64,000 nt of DNA. Origin: Chloroflexota bacterium. GTDB lineage: Bacteria; Chloroflexota; Limnocylindria; Limnocylindrales; CSP1-4. Positions within the stretch are counted from its first letter, which is position 1. Each line of letters begins with the position of its first letter. A program made the translations under genes and the position numbers. This document shows positions 16,943-25,946 of this stretch, in pieces. The DNA lies in assembly GCA_021783095.1 (NCBI GenBank), contig JAJXUG010000017.1:1-64000 (forward strand). Direction: 5' to 3'. The notes beneath the pieces are model-generated. The model was not told the DNA's origin and did not search any database. It saw nothing but the letters and a program-made list of their open reading frames with translations.

Positions 16943-17698
16943 ATGACGCCCCGCGTCGACGAGGTCTGCTACCGCGACGCGTACGCGCGCCGGCTGGAGA
17001 CCCGAGTCCTCGAGGTGGCGCTTGACGGCGCTGCGCCGCTGGTCGTCCTCGACGCGACTGCGTTCTATCCCGGCGGGGGCGGCCAGCCGTCGGACCGGGG
17101 CGTGATCCTGCGATCCGCCGACGGGCGCTCCTGGACCGTGCGCTCGGCGAAGCGCGTGGGCGGCGAGATCGTCCACGAGCTCGAGGCGCCCGACGGCGAG
17201 CTGCCGCGCGCCGGCGACCTCGTGGAGGTGGACGTGGAGTGGGCGCGCAGGTACGCGCTGATGCGGACGCACACGGCGCTCCACGCGCTGTGCGGCGTCG
17301 TCTGGCGTGACTACGGGGCGCAGGTCACCGGCGGCAACATGGAGCCCGGCGCCGGGCGCATGGACTTCGAGTTCGAGCGGATGTCGGGCGACCTCGTCGG
17401 CGAGATCGAGGCGAAGGTGAACGCCGAGTTGCGCGCCTCGCGCGACGTGCGGGTCAACGTCCTGCCGCGCGCCGAGGCGTTCGCGATCCCCGACCTCATC
17501 CGGACCAAGGTCAACCTCCTGCCGGAGGGGATCGAGCAGATCCGCACGATCGAGATCGTGGGCCTCGACCTCCAGGCCGACGGCGGCACCCACGTCGCGA
17601 ACACGCGCGAGGTGGGAGGGATCCACGTGACGGGCTACGAGTCGAAGGGCCGCATCAACAAGCGGATCCGACTGGAGCTGGTGGCGCCGGAGGCGTAG
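16943..17698 (+). CDS. alaX: Alanyl-tRNA editing protein AlaX
   Basis: A trans-editing factor that hydrolyses mischarged Ser- or Gly-tRNA-Ala. The AlaRS second additional domain is recognisable from TAFYPGGGGQPSD (about 39-51). The zinc-binding HxxxH is at His110 and His114 (RTHTALH), and the closing ADGGTHVANT has His217. In AlaRS the third motif is C-x3-H; here the Cys position (213) is Asp, as in a subset of stand-alone AlaX proteins. At 251 aa it matches the AlaX-M size, with the Gly-rich motif but no aminoacylation domain. It starts 10 bp after the cupredoxin stop, with GAGGGG upstream. Confidence 0.92.
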   Translation: MTPRVDEVCYRDAYARRLETRVLEVALDGAAPLVVLDATAFYPGGGGQPSDRGVILRSADGRSWTVRSAKRVGGEIVHELEAPDGELPRAGDLVEVDVEWARRYALMRTHTALHALCGVVWRDYGAQVTGGNMEPGAGRMDFEFERMSGDLVGEIEAKVNAELRASRDVRVNVLPRAEAFAIPDLIRTKVNLLPEGIEQIRTIEIVGLDLQADGGTHVANTREVGGIHVTGYESKGRINKRIRLELVAPEA

Positions 17699-17953
17699 GT
17701 CGCGGCGGCCACGGGTTGCCAGGTCGCTGGCGGCCCAGCCGCGCTTGCCGGGCCGCCGCCCGGGTCAGGACGGCTTCTCGGCGTCGAGCAGATCGAGGAG
17801 CCGCGGCAGCACCGCCCCCGAGGCGTCGAGCCGCGCCGGCGCCATGGGCGCCTGTTCCGAGGCAGGCCGTGGGCTTCGGTCGAGAGCGATCGCCACGCCG
17901 CCATTGAACACCCAAGGCGCCCGTGGCGTTACATCTTCATTACACAGGGCCGA

Positions 17954-18094
17954 ATGGCCCGGAACGGACATGACCTTTGGGCCGCCCTCGCCCAGGTCCG
18001 GGACTACGTGGCCAGCGGGGCCTGGCGCACCGTGTCCGGCGAGGGCGCGATCGACCTGCCCGAGGGGCTCAAGCCCGCCGCGCTCGCGAAGTAG
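17954..18094 (+). CDS. Possible 46-aa small protein in a 481-bp intergenic region
   Basis: Between AlaX and the serine hydrolase (17699-18179) the only coherent coding signal is this short frame, MARNGHDLWAALAQVRDYVA continuing to DLPEGLKPAALAK. It reads like a folded helix-turn segment and has high third-position GC. No good ribosome-binding site precedes the ATG. It could be a real microprotein or the tail of a lost gene. The rest of the interval shows nothing I can name; a lower-GC patch with cattaca lies at about 17930. Confidence 0.25.
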   Translation: MARNGHDLWAALAQVRDYVASGAWRTVSGEGAIDLPEGLKPAALAK

Positions 18095-18167
18095 CGCCCC
18101 TCTCGCCCGCGGCCGCGGCGACCAGGGGCTCGCCGCGACCGCCAGGCGGGCGGATGGCGGGTTCGGG

Positions 18168-18173
18168 CATCAT
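18168..18173 (+). promoter_or_regulatory. Degenerate -10 (CATCAT) for the serine hydrolase
   Basis: CATCAT ends 6 nt before the ATG at 18180. It differs from TANNNT only at the first base and has the same spacing as the other leaderless promoters in the window. Confidence 0.3.
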
Positions 18174-18179
18174 CGGCGC

Positions 18180-19946
18180 ATGACTGACTTCGCTCACGCG
18201 CTCGTTGACCTGGACGCCCGCTTCACCCGCCAGGCCGCCGACCGCGCCATCCCGGGCATGGCGTGGGGTGTCCTTCGGGACGGGCGGCTGGTCCACACGA
18301 GCGGCTGCGGGACTGTGAGCGCGGACGACCCCACGACGCCCACGGCCGACCACGTCTTCCGGATCGCCTCGATGACCAAGTCGTTCACCGCGGCGACCGT
18401 CCTGCTCCTCCGCGACGAGGGTCGCCTGCGTCTCGACGACCCGGTGGCGCTCCACGTCCCGGCGCTGGCGGCCTGGCGCCCGTACGCCGCGGACGCCGCC
18501 CCGGTCACGATCCGCGACCTGCTCACCATGTCGGCTGGCCTCGCCACCGACGACCCGTGGGGCGACCGCCAGCAAGGGCTCCCGATCGACGCCTTCGAGC
18601 GGCTGCTCGCCGAGGGCCCGTCGTTCGCGCTGCCGCCCGGCGTCACCTTCGAGTACTCCAACCTCGGCTACGGGATCCTGGGCCGCGTGGTCACGAGCGT
18701 CGCCGGGCGCGAGTACCGCGATGTCGTGCGCGAGCGGCTGCTGGAGCCGCTGGGCATGACGTCGACCGGCTATCTCGAGGAGGAGGTGCCGAGCGGCCGG
18801 CTCATGCACGGCTACGTGCGGAGGGGCGACGAGCTGGTTCGCGAGGGGCGCGACGGGTACGGCGCGCTCGCGGCGATGGGCGGCATCTTCTCGACGGTCC
18901 GCGACCTCGCCACGTGGGTCGCGGGGTTCCTCGACGCATTCCCGGCCCGCGACGATCCAGAGGGCCCGCACCCGCTCCGCCGCGCGTCGCGCCGCGAGAT
19001 GCAGCAGGGGCATCGCACCTACGGGGCCCGCATCCCGGCCCACGCCCCTGACGAGGCTCCGCAGGCGACAGCAGCAGCCTATGGCTTCGGGCTCGAGGCG
19101 CAGACGGACGCCGAGGTGGGCACCTTCGTCTCGCACGCGGGCGGCTACCCGGGCTTCGGGTCGCACATGGCGTGGCACCCGGCGACCGGGCTGGGGGTGA
19201 TCGGGCTGGGGAGCCTGCGCTATGCGCCGATGCGGTCGGTCGTGAACGACGCCCTGCGCGGGCTGGTGGGTGCGGGCGTCGCGAGGCGGCGACCCGTCGC
19301 CCCGCTGCCGGCCACCGAGCGCGCTGTCGCCGCGGTCGACCGCCTGCTCGACGAGTGGGACGACGGCGCGGCCGATGCGCTGTTCGCGATGAACGTGGAC
19401 CTCGACGACCCGCGTGAGCGGCGGCGCCTCGCGGTGGAGGCGGCCGTTGCGGCCGTCGGGCGGCCGCTGCGCCCGGACCCGGGTCGCACGCCCACCTCGA
19501 GCACCCCGGCCGAGCGGACATGGTGGCGCCGCGGCGAGCGTGGCTGGCTGCGCATCGAGGCGAAGCTCACGCCCGAGCCGGCGCCCAGGCTCCAATGGCT
19601 GGCGGTCGAAACCGTCCTCGACCCGTCGGCCGAGCTGCGGGCTGCCGCGGAAGCCGTCTTGAGTGCCGCCGCCGACGGCGCGCGCCTACCTGACGGCATC
19701 GCGCTCCACGATGGCCTCGACCGGGACCGCCTCGCGCGGGCCGGGCGGGCCGCGGCGGCACGGTTCGGGGTCATGCGTCTCGCCCTGCCGACTGCGGGCG
19801 ACGGGGCGACGACGGCAACCTGGTCGCTGGGGACCGAGCGGGGAGGCCCGGCGCAGTTGCGGGTGGCGCTCGACCCGGCGACGCGCGAGCTCCGCGAGGT
19901 CGCGCTGCTCGTGGCGGAACGGGTGACGCCGGCAGAAGGCTGGTAG
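18180..19946 (+). CDS. Serine hydrolase of the beta-lactamase / penicillin-binding-protein class C family, 588 aa
   Basis: The catalytic SxxK is SMTK (Ser64, Lys67) and the Tyr-x-Asn motif is YSN (Tyr159-Asn161). The third motif of the fold reads SHAGGYPGFGSH instead of KTG, typical of esterase/peptidase members (EstB, D-aminopeptidase-like). Residues 1-390 form this domain. The remaining 200 residues are an extra beta-rich C-terminal domain (e.g. RTWWRRGERGWLRIEAKLT). No signal peptide is present, so it is cytoplasmic. The ATG start is chosen because homology begins there and a CATCAT hexamer ends 6 nt upstream. Substrate unknown. Confidence 0.9.
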   Translation: MTDFAHALVDLDARFTRQAADRAIPGMAWGVLRDGRLVHTSGCGTVSADDPTTPTADHVFRIASMTKSFTAATVLLLRDEGRLRLDDPVALHVPALAAWRPYAADAAPVTIRDLLTMSAGLATDDPWGDRQQGLPIDAFERLLAEGPSFALPPGVTFEYSNLGYGILGRVVTSVAGREYRDVVRERLLEPLGMTSTGYLEEEVPSGRLMHGYVRRGDELVREGRDGYGALAAMGGIFSTVRDLATWVAGFLDAFPARDDPEGPHPLRRASRREMQQGHRTYGARIPAHAPDEAPQATAAAYGFGLEAQTDAEVGTFVSHAGGYPGFGSHMAWHPATGLGVIGLGSLRYAPMRSVVNDALRGLVGAGVARRRPVAPLPATERAVAAVDRLLDEWDDGAADALFAMNVDLDDPRERRRLAVEAAVAAVGRPLRPDPGRTPTSSTPAERTWWRRGERGWLRIEAKLTPEPAPRLQWLAVETVLDPSAELRAAAEAVLSAAADGARLPDGIALHDGLDRDRLARAGRAAAARFGVMRLALPTAGDGATTATWSLGTERGGPAQLRVALDPATRELREVALLVAERVTPAEGW

Positions 19947-19987
19947 CTGGACGGAGCGTCGGCCCCAGCCCGCGCCCCGGTGCGCGC

Positions 19988-20611
19988 CTACCGCCAGAGG
20001 TCCGGTGCTGTGACTCGACCGCCGATCGTCTTGGCGAGGCGCGCCAGCACCGCGAACCAGTCGAACCGGCTCGTGACCTCCGAGGCTCGCAGCGTGACGA
20101 GCCGCCCTGCCGGGACGAGGTCGGGCAGCACCCGATCGAGGATCGACTCCACCTCGTCGCGGAAGGCGTCGTTGGTCGAGCGGATCCCGTCCGCCTGGAG
20201 GGCGACGTCCGGCAGCAGCCGCACGACGAGGTCGTAGGTCTGCGACCAGCGCCGGACTAGCGGCTCGACCTCGAACTCGTCGACGCCGCCGCACGAGCGC
20301 AGGTAGTAGGCGAAGTTGTCCATCACGCCGCGGTCCGTCGCGAGCACATCCGCCTTGCGCGCCAGGACCAGCTCCTGGCGGATCTGCGACACCAGGACCC
20401 ACAGCTGTGCCTCGCCCGTGGCGCCCTCGTTGATCCCCAGCGGGTTGTCGCGCACCACCTCGCGACCAAGCTCCACCGACAGCCCGGCGCGCTGCACCTC
20501 GGCGGCGAACGCGAGGAGGGCGCTCGTCTTGCGGATCCCGTGGGACCCGATGAATGCGATCTTGGCAGGGCGCGGCCACACGGTCTTGGCGGGGCGGGGC
20601 TTGCTGGGCAT
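19988..20611 (-). CDS. P-loop ATPase / nucleotide-kinase-like protein, 207 aa
   Basis: Begins MPSKPRPAKT, followed by IAFIGSHGIRKTSALLAFA, a P-loop in which the last Gly of GxxxxGK[ST] is Arg. ATDRGVMDNFAYYLR resembles the DRS/DRG-x-x-DN motif of deoxynucleoside and AAA_28-type kinases. SQTYDLVVRLLPD is a following strand. The fold should bind ATP and perhaps phosphorylate a small molecule. The start is the ATG ending at 20611, where the basic lead precedes the P-loop and TAGGCT lies 7 nt upstream. It is convergent with the serine hydrolase, with no functional hint from its neighbours. Confidence 0.75.
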   Translation of the reverse strand: MPSKPRPAKTVWPRPAKIAFIGSHGIRKTSALLAFAAEVQRAGLSVELGREVVRDNPLGINEGATGEAQLWVLVSQIRQELVLARKADVLATDRGVMDNFAYYLRSCGGVDEFEVEPLVRRWSQTYDLVVRLLPDVALQADGIRSTNDAFRDEVESILDRVLPDLVPAGRLVTLRASEVTSRFDWFAVLARLAKTIGGRVTAPDLWR

Positions 20612-20618
20612 CGAGGCA

Positions 20619-20624
20619 AGCCTA
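20619..20624 (-). promoter_or_regulatory. -10 hexamer TAGGCT for the P-loop protein
   Basis: On the minus strand TAGGCT ends 7 nt before the ATG at 20611, with no ribosome-binding site between. A leaderless start is likely. Confidence 0.5.
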
Positions 20625-21122
20625 CCGCCCGCCATCCGGGTTCGTCCGCTCGCGCCGCCCGCCACTGCCAGGCCGCCGTTGAGCTGGTGCCCGGCCAGGC
20701 GATGGTGCGGGTCTCGCGTTGTGCGTGACCGGGACGCGGCGGCCGACCAGGGGAGAAACGTGCGTGCGCCGCGAGTTGGCAGTCTGCTCAAACGTCGAGT
20801 GCGAACTGCTTCCGATCTGGCGGAAGGGTCGAGTTGCAGCGCGTGGCGAGCTGGAGCGAGGGATCGCCGGATCTGGGTGGTTCGCGTGTCGTGAGGGCCG
20901 CGGCAGATCAGGCCTCTGAGCTCGGCGGTCATGGAGCGACCCCGCTCGGAGCTTCCGTCAAACCGGAAGCGTCGCGCCCTCCAGCCCGATGGCGATGGGC
21001 TGCGGACGCCCCGGAGGCCGCGAAGGTCCAGGGAGGCGGCGAGGACCCAGGGGACGGCGAAGGGTCCCGGAGGCGGCGATCGGATCAGGGCCGCTCACGG
21101 AGTCGCGAGCGCCAGAATCGAC
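20625..21122. other. Non-coding interval of about 500 bp
   Basis: This interval between the P-loop gene and the pnt operon terminator has no frame with convincing protein sequence on either strand. Its base composition (about 20740-20900, with runs such as gagaaacgtgcgtgc) is less GC-rich than the flanking genes. It could be a decayed gene or hold a regulatory RNA; I cannot assign it. Confidence 0.4.
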
Positions 21123-21156
21123 GACGGCCCCGGGGCTGTGCGCCGCCGGGACCGTC
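21123..21156 (-). terminator. Hairpin downstream of pntB
   Basis: Bases 21123-21133 pair with 21146-21156 through 11 positions with one C-A mismatch and a 12-nt loop. It lies 23 bp past the pntB stop on the minus strand. No strong T-tract follows, but position and strength fit a terminator. Confidence 0.5.
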
Positions 21157-21179
21157 GAGCGTGTCGGGTGGAGGAAGGG

Positions 21180-22616
21180 CTACAGCGCCTTGACCGCCGA
21201 AACCAGGTCGGCGAGGCCCGCCTTCGCGTCGGCGAACAGCATGCCCGTCTTGGGGTTGGTGTAGAGCTCGTTGTCGATGCCCGCATAGCCGCGCCCCATC
21301 GAGCGCTTCATGACGATGATGTTCTTCGCGTGGTCGACATCGAGGATGGGCATCCCCGACACCGGCGAGCCGGGCCTGCGCGCCGCCGGGTTGGTCACGT
21401 CGTTGGCGCCGACGACCAGCGCAACGTCGCAGCGGTCGAACTCGGGGTTGATGTCGTCCATCTCCCGGAGCTGCGTGTAGGGGACGTTGGCCTCCGCCAG
21501 CAGCACGTTCATGTGCCCGGGCATCCGGCCGGCGACGGGGTGGATGGCGTACTTGACGTCGACCCCGCGCGACTCGAGGACCTCGGCCAGCTCGCGGACC
21601 CCGTGCTGCGCCTGTGCGACCGCAAGCCCGTACCCGGGCACGACGATGACCGACGAGGCGTACGCGAGCTGGATCGCCGCATCGTCCATCGAGACCTCGC
21701 GGACGGAGCCGCCGGGCCCCGCGACCGTCGTCGTGGCACTGTCGCCGCCGCCGAACCCGCCGATCATGATGTTCAGGACCGAGCGGTTCATCGCGTCGGC
21801 CATGAGCTTGGTGAGGATCGCGCCGGACGCGCCCACGAGCGCGCCGGCGATGATCAGCAGCGGGTTGTTGAGCACGAAGCCGGCCATCGCGACCGCCGTG
21901 CCCGTGAACGAGTTGAGCAGGCTGATGACGACGGGCATGTCGGCGCCGCCGATCGGCAGCGTCATCGTGACGCCGAAGATCAGCGCGGCGGCCAGGATCG
22001 CCATGGCCACGGGCAGGCTGACGTTGCCCAGCCAGAGATAGAGCGCACCCGCCACCACGATGACCGTGAGGACCGTCGTGACGAGCTGGCCGCCCGGGAC
22101 CCGCACGGGCTTGGACGGGGTGATCTTGAGTCCCATCAGCTTGCCGGACGCGATCAGCGAGCCCGTGAAGGTGATGGAGCCGATGACGATGTCGAGGACC
22201 GTGGCCACGTTGTCCTGCAGGCCGGGGATCTGGTTGGCGGAGGCGTGGCTCACGTACTCATTGATGGCGATGAGCGCTGCGGCGCCGCCGCCCACCGCGT
22301 TGAACAGCGACACCAGCTGGGGCATGGCGGTCATCTTGACGGTGCGCGCGGAGTGGAAGCCGTACCCGCCGCCGATGAGGACGCCGGCCACGATGACCGC
22401 CCAGCCGATCGGGTTGAAGGACCCGGTGGGCGGGAGGGCGAGCAGCCAGAGGACGGTCGCGCCGATCGCGACGGCCATGCCGCCCGCGGACAGCAGGTTG
22501 CCGTTGCGCGCCGTCGCGGGCGAGTTCATCTGGATCAGGCCGAGCACGAAGCACACCGCGCCGCCGAGCCAGATCAGGCGGACGATCGGGTCGATGATCG
22601 AGGCGTCGAGGTTCAC
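21180..22616 (-). CDS. pntB: NAD(P) transhydrogenase subunit beta
   Basis: PntB is the membrane and NADP(H)-binding subunit of the proton-translocating transhydrogenase. It uses the proton gradient to reduce NADP+ with NADH. The first 290 residues hold about nine membrane helices (IVRLIWLGGAVCFVLGLIQ and onward). The C-terminal domain III shows VIVVPGYGLAVAQAQHGVREL, the NADP-binding glycine-rich loop, then HPVAGRMPGHMNVLLAEA and VVGANDVTNPAARR. The length of 478 aa is standard. The GTG start lies 3 bp after the pntAB stop, in a three-gene operon. Confidence 0.97.
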   Translation of the reverse strand: MNLDASIIDPIVRLIWLGGAVCFVLGLIQMNSPATARNGNLLSAGGMAVAIGATVLWLLALPPTGSFNPIGWAVIVAGVLIGGGYGFHSARTVKMTAMPQLVSLFNAVGGGAAALIAINEYVSHASANQIPGLQDNVATVLDIVIGSITFTGSLIASGKLMGLKITPSKPVRVPGGQLVTTVLTVIVVAGALYLWLGNVSLPVAMAILAAALIFGVTMTLPIGGADMPVVISLLNSFTGTAVAMAGFVLNNPLLIIAGALVGASGAILTKLMADAMNRSVLNIMIGGFGGGDSATTTVAGPGGSVREVSMDDAAIQLAYASSVIVVPGYGLAVAQAQHGVRELAEVLESRGVDVKYAIHPVAGRMPGHMNVLLAEANVPYTQLREMDDINPEFDRCDVALVVGANDVTNPAARRPGSPVSGMPILDVDHAKNIIVMKRSMGRGYAGIDNELYTNPKTGMLFADAKAGLADLVSAVKAL

Positions 22617-22618
22617 GG

Positions 22619-22927
22619 TCAGCCCTCTGCCTTCTCGGCCTTGGGCGCCGCGGGTTTGCGCCGGAACATCTGGAGCATGCGGTCGGTCACGACGTAGCCG
22701 CCGACGACGTTGAGCGTCGCGAAGGCCACCGCGATGAACGAGACGACGTACTCGATCGGGTTGGTGGCCGTGACCGCGACGATCATCGCGCCCACCAGCA
22801 CGATCCCGTGGATCGAGTTCGCGCCCGACATCAGGGGCGTGTGGAGCGTCGCCGGGACCTTCGAGATCACCGCGAACCCGACGAGGATCGCGAGGACGAA
22901 GATCGTGAATGCGAGGTCGATGTTCAT
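22619..22927 (-). CDS. pntAB: NAD(P) transhydrogenase subunit alpha part 2 (membrane)
   Basis: The 102-residue protein has three membrane helices: residues 5-22, a middle pair around GIVLVGAMIVAVTAT, and VVSFIAVAFATLNVVGGYVVTDRML, followed by a basic tail FRRKPAAPK. The sequence PLMSGANSIHGIVLVGAM is a family hallmark. It supplies the extra helices that in E. coli are fused to the NAD-binding part. It overlaps pntAA by four bases (ATGA) and precedes pntB by two, so translation is coupled. Confidence 0.96.
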   Translation of the reverse strand: MNIDLAFTIFVLAILVGFAVISKVPATLHTPLMSGANSIHGIVLVGAMIVAVTATNPIEYVVSFIAVAFATLNVVGGYVVTDRMLQMFRRKPAAPKAEKAEG

Positions 22928-24075
22928 GCGTTCGCTCCGGCAGGGGCCAGCAGCTTCGCGACCGCCTCGGACGTGACCTTGCCGCCGTGGGTGATCACGG
23001 TGGCCTTGGTCACCTCCTCGTCGAAGTCGAGGGCGAGGGCGCCGTCCTTGACCATGTTCAGCAGCAGGGAGGAGATGTTGCGGGCGTAGAACTGCGAGGA
23101 CGAGGCGGGCATCGACGCCGGCAGGTTGTCCGGCGCCACGATCGTGATCCCGTTCTCCGTGACGAGCGTCTCGCCGGCCTTGCTCAGCTCGCAGTTGCCG
23201 CCGAGCGCCGAGGCCGCCATGTCCACGATGACCGAGCCCGGCTTCATGCTGGCGACCGCCGCTGCCGTGACGAGCAGCGGCGGCTTGCGACCCGGGACCT
23301 GGGCGGTGGTGATCACGACGTCCTGGTTGCCGATCACCTCGTTGAGCTCGGCCTGCTGGGCCGCCTGCTCCTCGGGCGTCAGCGCGCGGGCGTAGCCACC
23401 CGAGCCGGTGGCGTCGATCGCCGTCTTGAGCCTGACGAACTTCGCGCCCAGGCTGAGGGCCTGCTCGGCCGTCTCGGGGCGCACGTCGTAGGCCGACACC
23501 ACGGCGCCGAGGCGCCGCGCGGTGCCGATGGCCTGGAGCCCTGCGACGCCGATGCCGAGCACGAGCACGTTGGCGGGCTTCGCCGTCCCGGCAGCAGTCG
23601 TCAGGAGCGGGAAGTAGCGTCCGTACGTGTTCGCCGCGATCAGGACGGCCTTGTATCCGCCCACGTTCGCCTGCGACGACAGCGCGTCCATCGTCTGGGC
23701 CCGCGACAGCGTCCGCGGGATCGCGTCGAGGCTCACCGCCGTGACGCCGGCATCGGCCAGCGTCTGCATCAGCGACGGGTCGAGCAGGGGCGCCAGCAGG
23801 CCGATGACGGCCTGGCCCCTGCGCAGCCGCGCCACTTCGGCCCCGACGGGCTTCTGGACGCGGAGCACGATGTCGCTCAGCGCATAGAACTCGTCGGTGG
23901 CCACGACCTGGGCCCCGGCGTCGACGAACGACTGGTCCGGGATCATGGCGCCGGCACCGGCGCCGGCCTCGACGAGGATCTCGAGCCCGGCAGCCTTGAG
24001 CTTGCCGAGCGCCTCGGGCACCAAGGCGACGCGCCGTTCCCCGGCTGCGGTCTCCCTGGCGACGCCGACCTTCAT
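22924..24075 (-). CDS. pntAA: NAD(P) transhydrogenase subunit alpha part 1 (NAD-binding)
   Basis: This soluble domain I binds NAD(H). It begins MKVGVARETAAGERRVALVPE, the start shared with alanine dehydrogenases. The Rossmann loop is VLVLGIGVAGLQAIGTARRLGA, followed by AYDVRPETAEQ. Other hallmarks are QKPVGAEVARLRRGQAVIG and PGSVIVDMAASALGGNCELSK. At 383 aa it matches the split three-subunit arrangement. The start is taken at ATG 24075; an in-frame TTG five codons upstream lacks support. Confidence 0.96.
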   Translation of the reverse strand: MKVGVARETAAGERRVALVPEALGKLKAAGLEILVEAGAGAGAMIPDQSFVDAGAQVVATDEFYALSDIVLRVQKPVGAEVARLRRGQAVIGLLAPLLDPSLMQTLADAGVTAVSLDAIPRTLSRAQTMDALSSQANVGGYKAVLIAANTYGRYFPLLTTAAGTAKPANVLVLGIGVAGLQAIGTARRLGAVVSAYDVRPETAEQALSLGAKFVRLKTAIDATGSGGYARALTPEEQAAQQAELNEVIGNQDVVITTAQVPGRKPPLLVTAAAVASMKPGSVIVDMAASALGGNCELSKAGETLVTENGITIVAPDNLPASMPASSSQFYARNISSLLLNMVKDGALALDFDEEVTKATVITHGGKVTSEAVAKLLAPAGANA

Positions 24076-24116
24076 GGCATCACCGTCCAATGGCAGGGAT
24101 CTGGGTGGATCTGGCG

Positions 24117-24122
24117 AGTGTA
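24117..24122 (-). promoter_or_regulatory. Candidate -10 (TACACT) of the pnt operon
   Basis: TACACT on the minus strand lies about 41 nt before the pntAA ATG and is the best hexamer in the 156-bp gap to the histidine kinase gene. No good -35 box is visible at 17 bp. Confidence 0.3.
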
Positions 24123-24231
24123 TCGGATGGCCCTTTTCGAGGAGTCCGAACGGCTCTTCCGGCCGAAGCCGCTGCCGGGTCAGCGGCCTCCGTGCTGGGT
24201 GGGCGACGGGCGCAGCGTCGCCAGTAGCCCC

Positions 24232-25890
24232 TCAGGCCTCGCCGTCGTCGACGTAGCGGGGGAGCGCCAGCTCGAAGGCGGCGCCCCCCTCCGGACGGTT
24301 GCTGGCCCGGATCGAGCCGCCCAGCGCAAGCGCGAGCTGGCGGCACACGAACAGCCCGATCCCGGCACCGGCCACGGTCGGCGCCGTGGACGGCGAGCGG
24401 TAGAAGAGCTCGAACAGCTGCTCGGCCTCGGACTCCACGATCCCGGGCCCCTCGTCGAGGACCCGCAGGATGACGTCGCTGTCGGTCGCCATCACCTCGA
24501 CGGTGGCCTGCGAACCGACGCCTCCGTACTTGGCCGCGTTGGTGAGCAGGTTGCGCAGCACCTGCTCGACGTACATCTCCTCGCCCTGCGCCGGCGGCAG
24601 GTCCGTCGGGATGACCGTCTCGAAGGTCACCTCGGGCGAGCGCGAGCGCTCCGACGCGACGACCCGCTCCACGATGGGGCGGAGGAACACGGGCTCATCG
24701 CTCGCCTCGAGGCTGCCGCGCTCCACCCGCGTCAGGACGAGCAGGTCCTCGACCATCCGGAACAGCCGGTCGGCCTCGCTCGAGACGTCCGAGAGCAGCG
24801 CGTCGCGCCCATCGGCGTCCATCTCGCGCCAGCGCCGGGCCAGGACGCGCGTCCCGCCGAAGATGGTCGTGATGGGAGTCCGGAGCTCGTGCGAGACGAC
24901 CCCGATGAACGCGTCCCGCAGGCGGGCGGCCTCCCGCTCGGCTTCGAGCCGCCGGTTCCGCTCCAGCTCGGCCAGCTTGTGCTCGGTGATGTCGCGGGTG
25001 GTCCCGATGACGGTCCGGGTCGGGCCGCCCTCGTCGCGGAGCATCTGGCCGATGCCCAGCAGCCATCGCTCGGCGTCCTCCGGGCGGCCCACGCGGAACT
25101 CGATCTCGTAGGAGCCGCCGTCGCGCACGCACGCGTCCATGGCCTCACGCACGCGCTCGCGGTCGTCGGGGTGCACTGTCTCCAGCCAATCCTCGGGCGG
25201 CGCCCCGTCGCCCACCGGCCAGGCGAAGTCCGGCGGCTCGGGCGACCAGCTCACCCGGTTGGCGTCGAGGTCCCAGGACCAGATCCACGTGCCTGATGTC
25301 TCGAGCGCCAGCTTCAGGCGATCGTCACGCTGCCGCACGGCATCGAACAGCCGCGCGCGCTCCAGCGCGCCGGCCCCGTGTGCCGCGAGCGCCTCGAGGA
25401 ACCAGCGCTCGGAGGCGTCGATCGCCCGGACGTCGTCGAAGGCCACAGCGAGCGCGCCCGCGGTGGATCCCTCGAAGACCATGGGGACGACCGCCGCCGC
25501 CTGGACGGTGCGGACACGAGCGCCGCGCTGGAGCTCGGGGTATTCGCGCTCCCGTTCTGCGGCCGAGGCGTGCTGGACGCCGCGACCGGTCCGGATCACC
25601 GTCGCCATTGGCACGTCGAGGTCGATGGGGATCCGGAGCCATGCCTCGAGCCCGCCGTCGTCGTAGCCGCGCGAGGCGAGGATCATGGCCTCTCGGTCGT
25701 CCTCGGAGCGGACAGCGACCCAGCCGCGCGGAGCCCCGAGCGCCGTGCAGGCCGCCTCGAGCAGCTGGGCCGCGACGGCCCTCGGCTCGAGCGACCAGGC
25801 GAGGGCGCCAGCGACCCGCTGGAGCTCGCGCCGCTGGGTGTCGGCCCGCGCCTCGGCGTTGGCGCCGTCGGGCGGAAGGGTGGTGCTCAC
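24232..25890 (-). CDS. Cytoplasmic sensor histidine kinase with GAF and PAS domains, 552 aa
   Basis: Order: GAF (about 20-185; QLLEAACTALGAPRGWVAV, TVQAAAVVPMVFEGSTAGALAVAF), PAS with PAC (about 190-305; LETSGTWIWSWDLDANRVSW, TVIGTTRDITEHK), HisKA with phosphorylated His334 in VVSHELRTPITT, and HATPase (about 430-545; LRNLLTNAAKYGG, LDEGPGI, GAGIGLFVCRQLA). There is no membrane segment, so it senses an internal signal. No receiver gene is adjacent; the nearest LuxR-type response regulator (27760-28470) lacks a phosphorylatable Asp, so the partner is elsewhere. The GTG start (25890) fits the domain beginning and has CATACT seven bases upstream (25898-25903). Confidence 0.93.
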   Translation of the reverse strand: MSTTLPPDGANAEARADTQRRELQRVAGALAWSLEPRAVAAQLLEAACTALGAPRGWVAVRSEDDREAMILASRGYDDGGLEAWLRIPIDLDVPMATVIRTGRGVQHASAAEREREYPELQRGARVRTVQAAAVVPMVFEGSTAGALAVAFDDVRAIDASERWFLEALAAHGAGALERARLFDAVRQRDDRLKLALETSGTWIWSWDLDANRVSWSPEPPDFAWPVGDGAPPEDWLETVHPDDRERVREAMDACVRDGGSYEIEFRVGRPEDAERWLLGIGQMLRDEGGPTRTVIGTTRDITEHKLAELERNRRLEAEREAARLRDAFIGVVSHELRTPITTIFGGTRVLARRWREMDADGRDALLSDVSSEADRLFRMVEDLLVLTRVERGSLEASDEPVFLRPIVERVVASERSRSPEVTFETVIPTDLPPAQGEEMYVEQVLRNLLTNAAKYGGVGSQATVEVMATDSDVILRVLDEGPGIVESEAEQLFELFYRSPSTAPTVAGAGIGLFVCRQLALALGGSIRASNRPEGGAAFELALPRYVDDGEA

Positions 25891-25946
25891 GTCGCCGAGT
25901 ATGCGCGGATCGGCGTTGAAAGGTCTCCGGGCGTCTCCGGATGGGG

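Noticed and set aside
20931-25296. Long plus-strand frames opposite the pnt operon and histidine kinase
   Set aside because: Composed of Asp/Arg/His-rich low-complexity sequence; the minus strand carries the complete PntAA, PntAB, PntB and kinase domains.
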